Source: Paenibacillus sp. J2TS4 | GTDB taxonomy: Bacteria > Bacillota > Bacilli > Paenibacillales > NBRC-103111 | Direction: 5' to 3' | DNA: 63,912 nucleotides | NCBI RefSeq assembly: GCF_018403245.1 | Contig: NZ_BOSH01000021.1 | Location: 1 to 63,912, forward strand | Part shown: positions 56,867 through 63,912 of the stretch, piece after piece | Position numbering within the stretch: the stretch's first letter is position 1 | How the letters are laid out: every line of letters starts with the position of its first letter | Notes under the pieces: model-generated | Database searches by the model: none | What the model saw: only the letters and a program-made list of their open reading frames with translations | Told to the model about the DNA's origin: nothing | Translations under genes and position numbers: made by a program

Positions 56867-57745
56867 ATGATAATTTATATAAACGGTCAATGGACTGAAC
56901 ATCAACAAGCCGTGGTCTCCGTATATGATCACGGTTTTCTTTACGGGATGGGCTTATTCGAAACGTTCCGCACGTACGGGGGCAAACCCTTTCTATTGGA
57001 AGAGCATCTGGCCAGATTGGAAAAAGACTGCAGAGCGCTAGACATTCGCTATAGTCCCGATAGCTCTACCATTGCTGCAATTATTGATTCGCTGCTGGAC
57101 AAAAATCAACTGAGCGAGGCTTACATCCGGTTATCCGTATCTGCAGGAATCGGGGAGATTGGTCTGCCTGCGGAGGGGTATGAGACCCCGACAGTGATTG
57201 TTTATGGCAAGCCCCTTCCTCCTCGGCCTGACAAATGGGAGAAGACGGCCCGTCCGCTGCAGCGGTTAAAGCTGAGTCGGAACAGCCCGGAAGCCGGCTG
57301 GAGAATGAAGTCTTTCCATTATATGAATAATATTCTCGCCAAAAGAGAGCTAAAGCAATATCCTTGGATCTCCGGAACCGGGGCAGAAGGATTGCTTTTA
57401 AATGAGAAGGGATACTTGGCGGAAGGAATGGTCAGTAATCTTTTCTTTGTGGCGGATGGCATTTGTTATACTCCTGCGCTGGATACAGGGATTTTACCGG
57501 GGATCACCCGAGATTTCGTCATTCGTTTATGTGAGGCCAGATCGGTCCCTGTATGTGTAGGCCATTTCGATTGGGATCATTTACTTGCGGCAGAAGAAGT
57601 GTTCGTTACGAATTCAGTTCAAGAAATCATTCCGATCAATGCTTTGTATGACCTCGGCGGGCATAGGCGACAAGTTGGGAGCGGCGAGCCAGGTTCATTG
57701 ACGAGAACGCTGTATGAGGATTATCAGCGATATTGCAGTCTATAA
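56867..57745 (+). CDS. pabC: 4-amino-4-deoxychorismate lyase
   Basis: A 292-residue fold-type IV PLP enzyme that releases pyruvate from ADC to give p-aminobenzoate. VYDHGFLYGMGLFETFRTY at the start, the PLP lysine in WRMKSFHYMNNILAKRE (about residue 152), EGMVSNLFFV and GILPGITRDFVI are diagnostic. Branched-chain aminotransferases share the fold, but the operon favours PabC. A 157-base gap separates it from pabA; no clear promoter is seen there. Confidence 0.92.
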   Translation: MIIYINGQWTEHQQAVVSVYDHGFLYGMGLFETFRTYGGKPFLLEEHLARLEKDCRALDIRYSPDSSTIAAIIDSLLDKNQLSEAYIRLSVSAGIGEIGLPAEGYETPTVIVYGKPLPPRPDKWEKTARPLQRLKLSRNSPEAGWRMKSFHYMNNILAKRELKQYPWISGTGAEGLLLNEKGYLAEGMVSNLFFVADGICYTPALDTGILPGITRDFVIRLCEARSVPVCVGHFDWDHLLAAEEVFVTNSVQEIIPINALYDLGGHRRQVGSGEPGSLTRTLYEDYQRYCSL

Positions 57746-57796
57746 TATCCATCATACTTTGTAACGAAATTCATAAGGGAAAGGAGAGAGATAAGG

Positions 57797-58738
57797 ATGA
57801 ACGAAAATGAAAAAACGGTGGTGGACCAGACGGATTTTCCTCGTGGTTCAGTTAATAACGGTCGGCTCGAAGGTCAGACTGTAGCCTCCGGAACTGTCCT
57901 TCAGTGTCGGGATAAATCATTAACTCTCGGCTCGAGAACTTTAATTATGGGCATCCTGAATGTTACTCCGGATTCTTTCTCTGATGGCGGACGCTATTCT
58001 ACGGTGGATGCTGCTGTGGAGCATGCCCAAAGAATGGCCGAGGAAGGTGCGGATATAATAGATATCGGAGGAGAGTCCACACGTCCAGGGGCGGAGACAT
58101 TAACTCTGGATGAGGAGCTTCACAGAGTGATACCTATGGTAGAAGCAGTTCGGAGGGCTATCGATTTGCCCATTTCTGTAGATACGTATAAAGCAGAGGT
58201 GGCCAGGCAATCCCTTGAAGCAGGAGCCCATATTATTAATGACGTATGGGGCTGCCAAGCTGATCCCGAGATGGCTTATGTAGCGGCTCTTTACGATTGC
58301 CCCCTTATTCTGATGCATAACCGCAAAGATAAAAATTATAATCATTTTATGGACGATCTATTGGACGATATGAAGCAAACCATTCGCCTGGCTAAAGAGG
58401 CTGGCGTGCGGGATGATCAAATTATATTGGATCCTGGTATTGGATTTGCCAAAGATTATGAACATAATCTGATCGCTATGAAATACCTGGCAGATTTGAA
58501 CAAGCTGGGTTACCCGGTCCTGTTGGGAACATCTCGCAAGACTTTCATCCGTACCACCCTGGGGCTTCCTGCTGATCAAGTCATTGAAGGAACGGCCGCA
58601 ACGGTCGTATGGGGGATTGCTCAGGGAGTCGATATAGTCCGTGTCCATGATGTTAAAGAAATCAAGAGGACGGTCAAGATGGCAGATGCCATTATTCGTT
58701 CCTCGTTGAAAAGGGAAGGAGAGAAGAAAGATGGATAA
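57797..58738 (+). CDS. folP: Dihydropteroate synthase
   Basis: A 313-residue TIM-barrel enzyme joining pterin pyrophosphate and p-aminobenzoate; the target of sulfonamides. MGILNVTPDSFSDGG, GADIIDIGGESTRPG, DTYKAEVA, LMHNRKD and LLGTSRKTFI are present. The first 40-odd residues before the barrel are a hydrophilic extension longer than in B. subtilis Sul. Ribosome binding site AAAGGAGAG. It overlaps folB by eight bases. Confidence 0.95.
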   Translation: MNENEKTVVDQTDFPRGSVNNGRLEGQTVASGTVLQCRDKSLTLGSRTLIMGILNVTPDSFSDGGRYSTVDAAVEHAQRMAEEGADIIDIGGESTRPGAETLTLDEELHRVIPMVEAVRRAIDLPISVDTYKAEVARQSLEAGAHIINDVWGCQADPEMAYVAALYDCPLILMHNRKDKNYNHFMDDLLDDMKQTIRLAKEAGVRDDQIILDPGIGFAKDYEHNLIAMKYLADLNKLGYPVLLGTSRKTFIRTTLGLPADQVIEGTAATVVWGIAQGVDIVRVHDVKEIKRTVKMADAIIRSSLKREGEKKDG

Positions 58739-59093
58739 AATGATTCTGTCTCGCATGGAGTTCTATGGCTACCATGGCGTCTTTCCGGAGGAGAATAAGC
58801 TGGGCCAAAGATTTTATGTGGACGTGGAGCTTTATTTGCCTCTCAAGCAAGCTGGTGTCTCTGATCATTTGGAAGATACGGTTAACTATGCGGAAGTGTA
58901 CGAAAAGGTTAAAGAGCTGGTGGAAGGGCGGCCATTCCAATTAATAGAAGCTTTGGCCGAAACCATTGCATCTCGGTTGCTGCAAACTTATACTATTATA
59001 GAAGAAATTACGGTTAGGGTTATAAAGTCTCATCCTCCGTTCAATATCATTTTTGAAGGGGTCACCGTGGAAATACACAGAAAGCGGGACTGA
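58731..59093 (+). CDS. folB: Dihydroneopterin aldolase
   Basis: A 120-residue T-fold aldolase converting dihydroneopterin to 6-hydroxymethyl-dihydropterin. FYGYHGVFPEENKLGQRFYVDVEL, with a catalytic Lys near the C-terminus (VRVIKSHPPF), matches the family. It overlaps the folP end; AAGGAGAG inside folP is the ribosome binding site. Confidence 0.95.
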   Translation: MDKMILSRMEFYGYHGVFPEENKLGQRFYVDVELYLPLKQAGVSDHLEDTVNYAEVYEKVKELVEGRPFQLIEALAETIASRLLQTYTIIEEITVRVIKSHPPFNIIFEGVTVEIHRKRD

Positions 59094-59096
59094 ATA

Positions 59097-59633
59097 ATGG
59101 AAGCTGAACAAGTTAACAATACGGCCTATATTGCATTAGGCTCTAATTTGGGAGTCCGTGAACAATATTTGCAAGAAGCATTGCGGAAGCTGAACCAACA
59201 TCCGTTCATTCAGGTGGTCCGGCATTCGAATGTTTATGAAACGGAGCCGGTAGGGTATGAAGAGCAGGGAGCTTTTTTAAATATGGCGGCAAAGTTGAGC
59301 ACCCGGCTTCATCCTCAGATTTTGTTGGAGGAGCTCTTGCAGGTGGAGGCCTCTTTGGGTAGAGTACGAGAAATCCGCAACGGCCCGCGAACCATTGATC
59401 TGGATCTTCTTCTGTATGATGATACGACGATTCATACCGAGTCGCTGACACTTCCCCATCCGCGGATGCATGAACGGGCCTTTGTACTTGTCCCTTTAAT
59501 GGAAATCGTGGAAGACAGCTTCCCTGGATTCTCCCGACTTGCAGAATGGACGGCGTCGTTGAATGGAAAGGAAGGGGTACAACTGTGGAAACAAACGAAT
59601 TGGCTGCTCGAATCCGGGCGTTTCGCAAATTAA
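59097..59633 (+). CDS. folK: 2-amino-4-hydroxy-6-hydroxymethyldihydropteridine diphosphokinase
   Basis: A 178-residue HPPK that pyrophosphorylates hydroxymethyl-dihydropterin, making the FolP substrate. YIALGSNLGVREQYLQEAL start, VYETEPVGYEEQGAFLNMA, NGPRTIDLDLLLYDD and LPHPRMHERAFVL are the family blocks. The start at 59097 is three bases past the folB stop with a poor ribosome binding site, consistent with coupling. Its 3' end overlaps yazB by 49 bases. Confidence 0.95.
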   Translation: MEAEQVNNTAYIALGSNLGVREQYLQEALRKLNQHPFIQVVRHSNVYETEPVGYEEQGAFLNMAAKLSTRLHPQILLEELLQVEASLGRVREIRNGPRTIDLDLLLYDDTTIHTESLTLPHPRMHERAFVLVPLMEIVEDSFPGFSRLAEWTASLNGKEGVQLWKQTNWLLESGRFAN

Positions 59634-59806
59634 AAGGGGTTACGCAGATAGAATTAGCGGAATTGTTGGGAATTTCCGTGTCTATCGTCGGCTCCATCGA
59701 ACGGGGAACACGCAAAGCAGATGCTCGGACCATTAATCGAATCGCGGAAGTGTTGGGTGTAGAGCCGGAGGACCTATTGCCTTCGACGCTCGTAGAAAGG
59801 AGTTAG
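59585..59806 (+). CDS. yazB: Small helix-turn-helix (Xre-type) regulator YazB
   Basis: A 73-residue protein made almost entirely of a Cro/C1-type HTH: ELAARIRAFRKLKGVTQIEL, then the LGISVSIVGSIERG recognition part. It matches YazB between folK and dusB in B. subtilis; its targets are unknown. GTG at 59585 has AAGGAAGGGG upstream, and its first 49 bases lie within folK in another frame. Its stop overlaps the dusB ribosome binding region. Confidence 0.85.
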   Translation: METNELAARIRAFRKLKGVTQIELAELLGISVSIVGSIERGTRKADARTINRIAEVLGVEPEDLLPSTLVERS

Positions 59807-59810
59807 GATT

Positions 59811-60827
59811 ATGTTAAAAATCGGTGACGTAGTCGCTAAAAATAAAGTCGTGCTTGCTCCGATGGCAGGGGTATGCAATCCGGCGTTCCGTTTAATCGCC
59901 AAAGAGTTCGGCTGTGGATTAGTCTGTGCCGAGATGGTAAGCGATAAAGCGATTGTTCATGGTAATGAGCGGACGATGCAGATGCTTTATGTGGATGAGC
60001 GGGAGAAGCCGCTTAGCCTGCAAATATTCGGAGGGGATACGGAGACATTGGTTCAAGCCGCGCAGGTGGTCGATCGGTATACCAATGCCGATATTATTGA
60101 TATCAATATGGGCTGTCCCGTTCCGAAAATTACCAAATGCGATGCCGGGGCCAGATGGCTGTTGGATCCATCGCGAATTGAAGAGATGATCTCGACCGTC
60201 GTCAAAGCGGTATCGAAGCCGGTAACCGTCAAGATGAGAATTGGTTGGGATGAAGACCATATTTATGCGGTGCAGAATGCCAAGGCGGTAGAAAACGGTG
60301 GAGGCCAGGCGGTATCTGTACACGGACGAACCAGAGTGCAGATGTATACCGGGCATGCGAATTGGGATATCATTAAAGAGGTGAAAGAGTCCGTTTCCAT
60401 TCCAGTTATCGGCAATGGAGACGTATTTGCGCCAGAAGATGCGAGAAGAATGCTCGATCATACCGGCTGTGACGGAGTAATGATCGGCAGGGGCGCGCTG
60501 GGCAATCCGTTTATGCTTTACAGGACCGTTAAGTATCTTACGGATGGAGTACTGCTTCCAGATCCCACTCCCCGGGAAAAAATACGCATCGCCATTGTTC
60601 ACCTCGATCGGTTGGTCGCCCTCAAAGGCGAAGCGGTAGCCGTTAAAGAAATGCGCAAGCATATGGCGTGGTATTTAAAGGGGATATCCGGAGCTGCTCG
60701 TGTTAAAGATGTCATCATGGAATTGACAGATCGAAGCACGCTGGTCGAGGTGTTGGAGCAATTCGTGTCGCAATTTGAAGATGACGGACCTTTCAAGGCC
60801 ACTCCAGCTGGAGCTTTGGCGCATTAA
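59811..60827 (+). CDS. dusB: tRNA-dihydrouridine synthase B
   Basis: A 338-residue flavoenzyme (FMN, TIM barrel) reducing uridines in tRNA D-loops. VLAPMAGVCNPAFR, the catalytic Cys in NMGCPVPKITKCDAGA (about residue 103), KMRIGWD, VHGRTRVQMYTG and NGDVFAPEDARRML with GVMIGRGALGNP mark DusB. Ends the folate cluster, as yacF does in B. subtilis. Confidence 0.95.
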   Translation: MLKIGDVVAKNKVVLAPMAGVCNPAFRLIAKEFGCGLVCAEMVSDKAIVHGNERTMQMLYVDEREKPLSLQIFGGDTETLVQAAQVVDRYTNADIIDINMGCPVPKITKCDAGARWLLDPSRIEEMISTVVKAVSKPVTVKMRIGWDEDHIYAVQNAKAVENGGGQAVSVHGRTRVQMYTGHANWDIIKEVKESVSIPVIGNGDVFAPEDARRMLDHTGCDGVMIGRGALGNPFMLYRTVKYLTDGVLLPDPTPREKIRIAIVHLDRLVALKGEAVAVKEMRKHMAWYLKGISGAARVKDVIMELTDRSTLVEVLEQFVSQFEDDGPFKATPAGALAH

Positions 60828-60867
60828 TTGCGATTATGCTGGAGCCATTCCTTGGAATTCCCTTCGA

Positions 60868-60896
60868 TTGACATTTGTATAGCCTTGCAATATAAT
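60868..60896 (+). promoter_or_regulatory. Consensus sigma-A promoter of greA
   Basis: TTGACA (60868-60873), 17 bases, TATAAT (60891-60896), a perfect match. The start point near 60903 leaves a leader of about 215 bases before greA, with no T-box motif or reading frame. Confidence 0.85.
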
Positions 60897-61118
60897 CAGT
60901 CAATAACGAAATTAACAAAGTGAAAATATCAGTCATCTTGATCGATGTTAGCAATATATTATTAATGGGATGAGGACATTCCAGACAACGGGTCATCGAT
61001 TCGAATGGTGGGTCATTTCAGCGCTTTGGCAATACCAAGTTGTATCATTGTATCTATTTGTTTGTGGCAGGCAAGACCGGTCGTATGACAATTTTCACAT
61101 GACAGGAGATATATAAGA

Positions 61119-61595
61119 ATGAGTGAAAAAGAAGTAATTCTTACCCAGGAAGGCTTAAAGAGACTGGAAGAAGAACTGGAGAATCTTAAATCGGTCAAAC
61201 GCCGCGAGGTGGCGGAGCGGATCAAAATCGCTATCGGTTACGGGGATATTAGTGAGAACTCTGAGTATGAGGACGCCAAGAATGAACAAGCATTTATAGA
61301 AGGTAGAATTATTACTCTCGAGAAAATGCTGCGCAATGCCCGTATCATTAACAACGATGAAGTGGATACCGATATAGTAAGCATTGGTTCCATCGTTACT
61401 TTGAAGGACATCGAGTTCAACGATACATTCGAATATACGATCGTCGGAACAGCTGAATCCGATCCTTCGCAAAATAAAATATCCAACGAAAGTCCAGTAG
61501 GTAAAGCGATCCTTGGTAAACAGAAGGGTGCTACCGTCGATGTCAACGTTCCCGCGGGCATCATTCAATATCAGATTATTGATATTAAAAAATAA
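61119..61595 (+). CDS. greA: Transcription elongation factor GreA
   Basis: A 158-residue two-domain factor: an N-terminal coiled coil (about 1-75, with ISENSEYEDAKNEQ at its tip carrying the acidic residues) and a C-terminal FKBP-like domain (about 80-158, with NESPVGKAILGKQKG). It stimulates RNA-cleavage by backtracked polymerase. Ribosome binding site CAGGAG. It is not at this locus in B. subtilis. Confidence 0.96.
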   Translation: MSEKEVILTQEGLKRLEEELENLKSVKRREVAERIKIAIGYGDISENSEYEDAKNEQAFIEGRIITLEKMLRNARIINNDEVDTDIVSIGSIVTLKDIEFNDTFEYTIVGTAESDPSQNKISNESPVGKAILGKQKGATVDVNVPAGIIQYQIIDIKK

Positions 61596-61620
61596 GCGTT
61601 TGCATCAGCCGCTGTGGATG

Positions 61621-61646
61621 AAAAGCTTCCTAAGGAAGCTTTTTTC
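61621..61646 (+). terminator. Terminator of greA
   Basis: AAAAGCTTCC-TAA-GGAAGCTTTT followed by T. Confidence 0.88.
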
Positions 61647-61819
61647 ATTGGGGGACGAGGGCGCGCGCTGTATCGGCGTTAGGCGAGAAATAGCGATAGA
61701 TCAAGGGTGCGGGTGCCTAGACCGAATGTTATCTAACAAACCATAATATTTTTGGCGCTGCACGGCCATACGGACGGCGAAATGCGGTACTATGGAACAA
61801 AGAAAGAGGAGATGAAACG

Positions 61820-63310
61820 ATGAGTCAGGAACTGGAGTTGAATGAATTATTAACGATTCGCCGGAACAAGCTGGACGAGCTTCGCGAATTGGGCGTGGAT
61901 CCGTTCGGGCATAAGTATGAAAGATCTCATACGGCCGATAATATTCTAAAGACCTATGAGGAGTACACCAAAGAACAGTTAGCGGAGATGAACGTCGAGG
62001 TCAGTATTGCCGGACGCATTATGCAGAAGAGAGGAATGGGGAAGGCCTCATTCGCGCACATTCAGGACTTAACCGGCAAGATTCAAATTTATGTCCGTAA
62101 AGATACGGTAGATGAAGTGGAGTACACGGCCTTTGACATTCTGGATATCGGGGATATCGTTGGAGTGGTCGGAACGGTATTTAAAACCCAGACAGGAGAG
62201 ACGTCGGTTAAAGCGAAATCGGTAAAGGTTCTCTCCAAATCGCTATACCCTCTTCCCGATAAATTCCATGGATTGAAGGACGTCGAGCTTCGTTATCGCC
62301 AACGTTATGTCGATTTGATAATGAGCGAGGAAGTTAAAGAAACTTTCATGCTTCGCTCTAAAATCATCCAGTCGATGCGCCGTTATTTAGACTCCCAAGG
62401 GTACCTTGAGGTGGAAACTCCGACCCTGCATACTATCCCGGGAGGTGCTGCCGCCCGTCCATTCATTACGCATCATAATGCACTGGATATGGAGCTCTAT
62501 ATGAGAATTGCTATTGAGCTGCATCTCAAACGGCTTATTGTAGGCGGACTGGAAAAGGTGTACGAGATCGGGCGAGTATATCGGAATGAGGGAATATCTA
62601 CCAGACATAACCCGGAATTTACAATGATTGAGCTATATGAAGCGTATGCTGATTATGAAGATATAATGCGTTTGACGGAACAGCTCATCGCTCATATTGC
62701 TCAGGAAGTGCTGGGAACGACAACGATTAATTATCAGGGACATGAAGTGAACCTGGCTCCTTCATGGAGACGTATTTCCATGGTGGATGCAATTAAGGAA
62801 GTGGTTGGCGTAGATTTCAGCCAACATCTGTCTGATGAAGAGGCTCTGGCTTTGGCGAAGGAACATAAAGTTCCTGTGGAGCCAGGTATGACCTTCGGTC
62901 ATATTGTGAATCAGTTCTTCGAGACGTTCGTTGAGGAAACTTTAATCCAGCCTACTTTCATTACGGGTCATCCGGTAGCTATTTCCCCACTGGCCAAGAA
63001 GAGCGAAGCCGACCCGCGCTTTACGGATCGATTCGAGTTGTTTATCGTTGCCCGGGAGCATGCCAATGCTTTCACTGAACTCAATGATCCGATCGATCAG
63101 CGGGAACGGTTTGAGGCACAGCTTCAAGAACGGGAGCTGGGCAATGACGAGGCTCATATGATGGATGAAGATTTCATTCATGCCCTGGAGTACGGAATGC
63201 CTCCTACGGGCGGGCTTGGAATTGGCGTAGACCGCTTGGTCATGTTTTTGACGAATGCCCCTTCGATTCGGGATGTTCTGTTATTCCCTCATATGCGGGA
63301 TAAGCACTAG
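61820..63310 (+). CDS. lysS: Lysyl-tRNA synthetase (class II)
   Basis: A 496-residue class IIb synthetase. The OB-fold anticodon domain (about 60-170, GRIMQKRGMGKASFAHIQD), motif 2 (YRNEGISTRHNPEFTMIELY) and motif 3 (GGLGIGVDRLVMFL) are intact. Charges tRNA-Lys. Ribosome binding site GAGGAG. It is the last protein gene before the rRNA operon, as in B. subtilis. Confidence 0.96.
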   Translation: MSQELELNELLTIRRNKLDELRELGVDPFGHKYERSHTADNILKTYEEYTKEQLAEMNVEVSIAGRIMQKRGMGKASFAHIQDLTGKIQIYVRKDTVDEVEYTAFDILDIGDIVGVVGTVFKTQTGETSVKAKSVKVLSKSLYPLPDKFHGLKDVELRYRQRYVDLIMSEEVKETFMLRSKIIQSMRRYLDSQGYLEVETPTLHTIPGGAAARPFITHHNALDMELYMRIAIELHLKRLIVGGLEKVYEIGRVYRNEGISTRHNPEFTMIELYEAYADYEDIMRLTEQLIAHIAQEVLGTTTINYQGHEVNLAPSWRRISMVDAIKEVVGVDFSQHLSDEEALALAKEHKVPVEPGMTFGHIVNQFFETFVEETLIQPTFITGHPVAISPLAKKSEADPRFTDRFELFIVAREHANAFTELNDPIDQRERFEAQLQERELGNDEAHMMDEDFIHALEYGMPPTGGLGIGVDRLVMFLTNAPSIRDVLLFPHMRDKH

Positions 63311-63344
63311 CCAATACAACGCTCCAACTAGACCCCTTAGTATT

Positions 63345-63391
63345 AATAGGCCCACCAGAAACTGAAGCTAACTTCTGGCGGGCCTATTTTC
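63345..63391 (+). terminator. Terminator of lysS
   Basis: Sixteen-base left arm starting AATAGGCCC and its near-complement ending GGGCCTATT, one mismatch, followed by TTTCG. Confidence 0.85.
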
Positions 63392-63640
63392 GTTCTTCCT
63401 TTGATCGTTCTTTTCGAGAAAGGACGAATAACGATAAGAATAGGCTGATTTATGCATGCTCGTTTGTGGGTGGGATGGTTTCATTAACGGTATTGACCCT
63501 AGAGTGGAAAACACGGTAAATTATACTGTTGCTTTTTAGGGGGAAGATGTGTTAAATTATTTCTTGTCGCTTTAACCGAGACTAATCCTTTCAAGGATCA
63601 AAAAGGTAACTTCCCTTTAGAATTGGAAAAAGCTGACCGC

Positions 63641-63669
63641 TTGTCAAAGCTTAGATAGCGTGGTATAAT
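63641..63669 (+). promoter_or_regulatory. rRNA operon promoter
   Basis: TTGTCA (63641-63646), 17 bases, TATAAT (63664-63669). Near-consensus, with an AT-rich region upstream. Confidence 0.75.
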
Positions 63670-63750
63670 ATAAAAGTCGCGCTTTAAGAGGTGCGGCAGG
63701 CTAGACAAGCTATTTTGTAGTGAGCTTTTTGATGCAACATCAAGCAGCAT

Positions 63751-63763
63751 TGCCCTTTGAAAA
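63751..63763 (+). promoter_or_regulatory. boxA-like antitermination site
   Basis: TGCCCTTTGAAAA resembles the Bacillus rRNA boxA TGCTCTTTGAAAA with one change. It lies in the rrn leader, where NusA/NusB/S10 antitermination complexes assemble. Confidence 0.6.
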
Positions 63764-63912
63764 CTGAACAACGAGTGAATGAATGAAGCCAGTGCGAAGC
63801 GGTCTTCGGATCGTGAGCAGAACCGTTAATGAATGAACGAATGAGCTAATCGCTCTTCAATAAATGAGCTTCCGTGACGGGACTTAGGTCATTGTCATGG
63901 GGAACTTTTACG

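Larger units (their letters stand above)
63392..63912 (+). other. rRNA operon promoter region and leader
   Basis: No gene. A possible upstream promoter (TTGACC at 63493, 18 bases, TAAATT at 63517) precedes the main one at 63641. After about 63676 the sequence has the features of an rRNA leader: a boxA-like motif, GAAAACTGAAC, and imperfect GAAT/GAAC tetranucleotide runs (about 63776-63850). The 16S gene itself begins beyond the window edge. Confidence 0.7.

Noticed and set aside
60903..61118. T-box or other tRNA-responsive leader before greA or lysS
   Set aside because: No AGGGTGGNACCGCG-like T-box sequence is present in either leader.
1..63912. CRISPR array or prophage
   Set aside because: No regularly spaced direct repeats and no integrase, capsid or other phage genes were seen; the only mobile DNA is the short IS605-type relic.

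Overview
The window reads as the origin-proximal 'tmk to lysS' region of a low-to-mid GC, endospore-forming Firmicute of the Bacillales, most likely a Paenibacillus-type organism. The gene order follows the Bacillus subtilis block csfB-yaaO-tmk-yaaQ-yaaR-holB-yaaT-yabA-yabB-rsmI-abrB-...-tatD-yabE-rnmV-ksgA-yabG-veg-sspF-ispE-purR-yabJ-spoVG-glmU-prs-ctc-pth-fin-mfd-spoVT-yabM-yabN-yabO-yabP-yabQ-divIC-yabR-tRNA-spoIIE-yabS-yabT-tilS-hpt-ftsH-coaX-hslO-yacD-cysK-pabB-pabA-pabC-folP-folB-folK-yazB-dusB-lysS-rrn. The departures from the B. subtilis order are informative. A YwfO-type HD phosphohydrolase sits where metS would be. An inverted ecsAB pair lies between tatD and yabE. A PrsA-like lipoprotein follows mfd. 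An HU gene lies between yabN and yabO. A nadABC operon lies between ftsH and coaX. greA precedes lysS.

Layout: 1-1.6 kb holds the end of an upstream unit, an unknown membrane protein on the minus strand and the anti-sigma-G gene csfB. 1.7-8.8 kb is a decarboxylase gene followed by a replication/translation operon (tmk, darA, yaaR, holB, ricT, yabA, trmN-type methylase, rsmI). 9-13.7 kb carries abrB (minus), the HD protein, tatD and ecsBA (minus). 14-21.4 kb carries cell-wall, rRNA-maturation and sporulation genes ending with purR-ridA and spoVG. 21.7-24.8 kb is glmU-prs-rplY. 24.8-25.23 kb is a small graveyard of IS200/IS605-type sequence. 25.2-37.7 kb runs pth-fin-mfd-prsA-like-spoVT-yabM-yabN-hup-rqcP-yabP-yabQ-divIC-yabR. 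One tRNA-Met precedes spoIIE-yabS-yabT-tilS-hpt-ftsH. 47-51.4 kb is nadABC-coaX. 51.6-60.8 kb is hslO, a foldase, cysK and the folate operon with dusB. greA and lysS follow. The window closes inside the leader of an rRNA operon, before the 16S gene.

Many regulatory sites of the sporulation cascade can be read directly. They include a Spo0A box inside the abrB leader, a Spo0A-type spoIIE promoter with a 21-bp spacer, a sigma-H promoter at spoVG, near-identical sigma-F promoters at csfB and fin (both sigma-factor inhibitors), a sigma-G-like promoter at spoVT and a sigma-K-like promoter at yabG. Vegetative sigma-A promoters with full or near-full consensus stand before veg (two in tandem), yabR, greA and abrB.

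No large novel system is visible: almost every gene has a clear counterpart. The items most worth a second look are a two-copy element near glmU and hslO (22-bp exact core, conserved stem or short reading frame), an inverted pair of Spo0A boxes before the HD phosphohydrolase gene, a pseudoknot-like terminator before spoIIE, the tnpB relic with right-end-like hairpins, and the unexplained leader of the 3D-domain protein gene. All functional calls rest on family recognition by eye; no database search was run.
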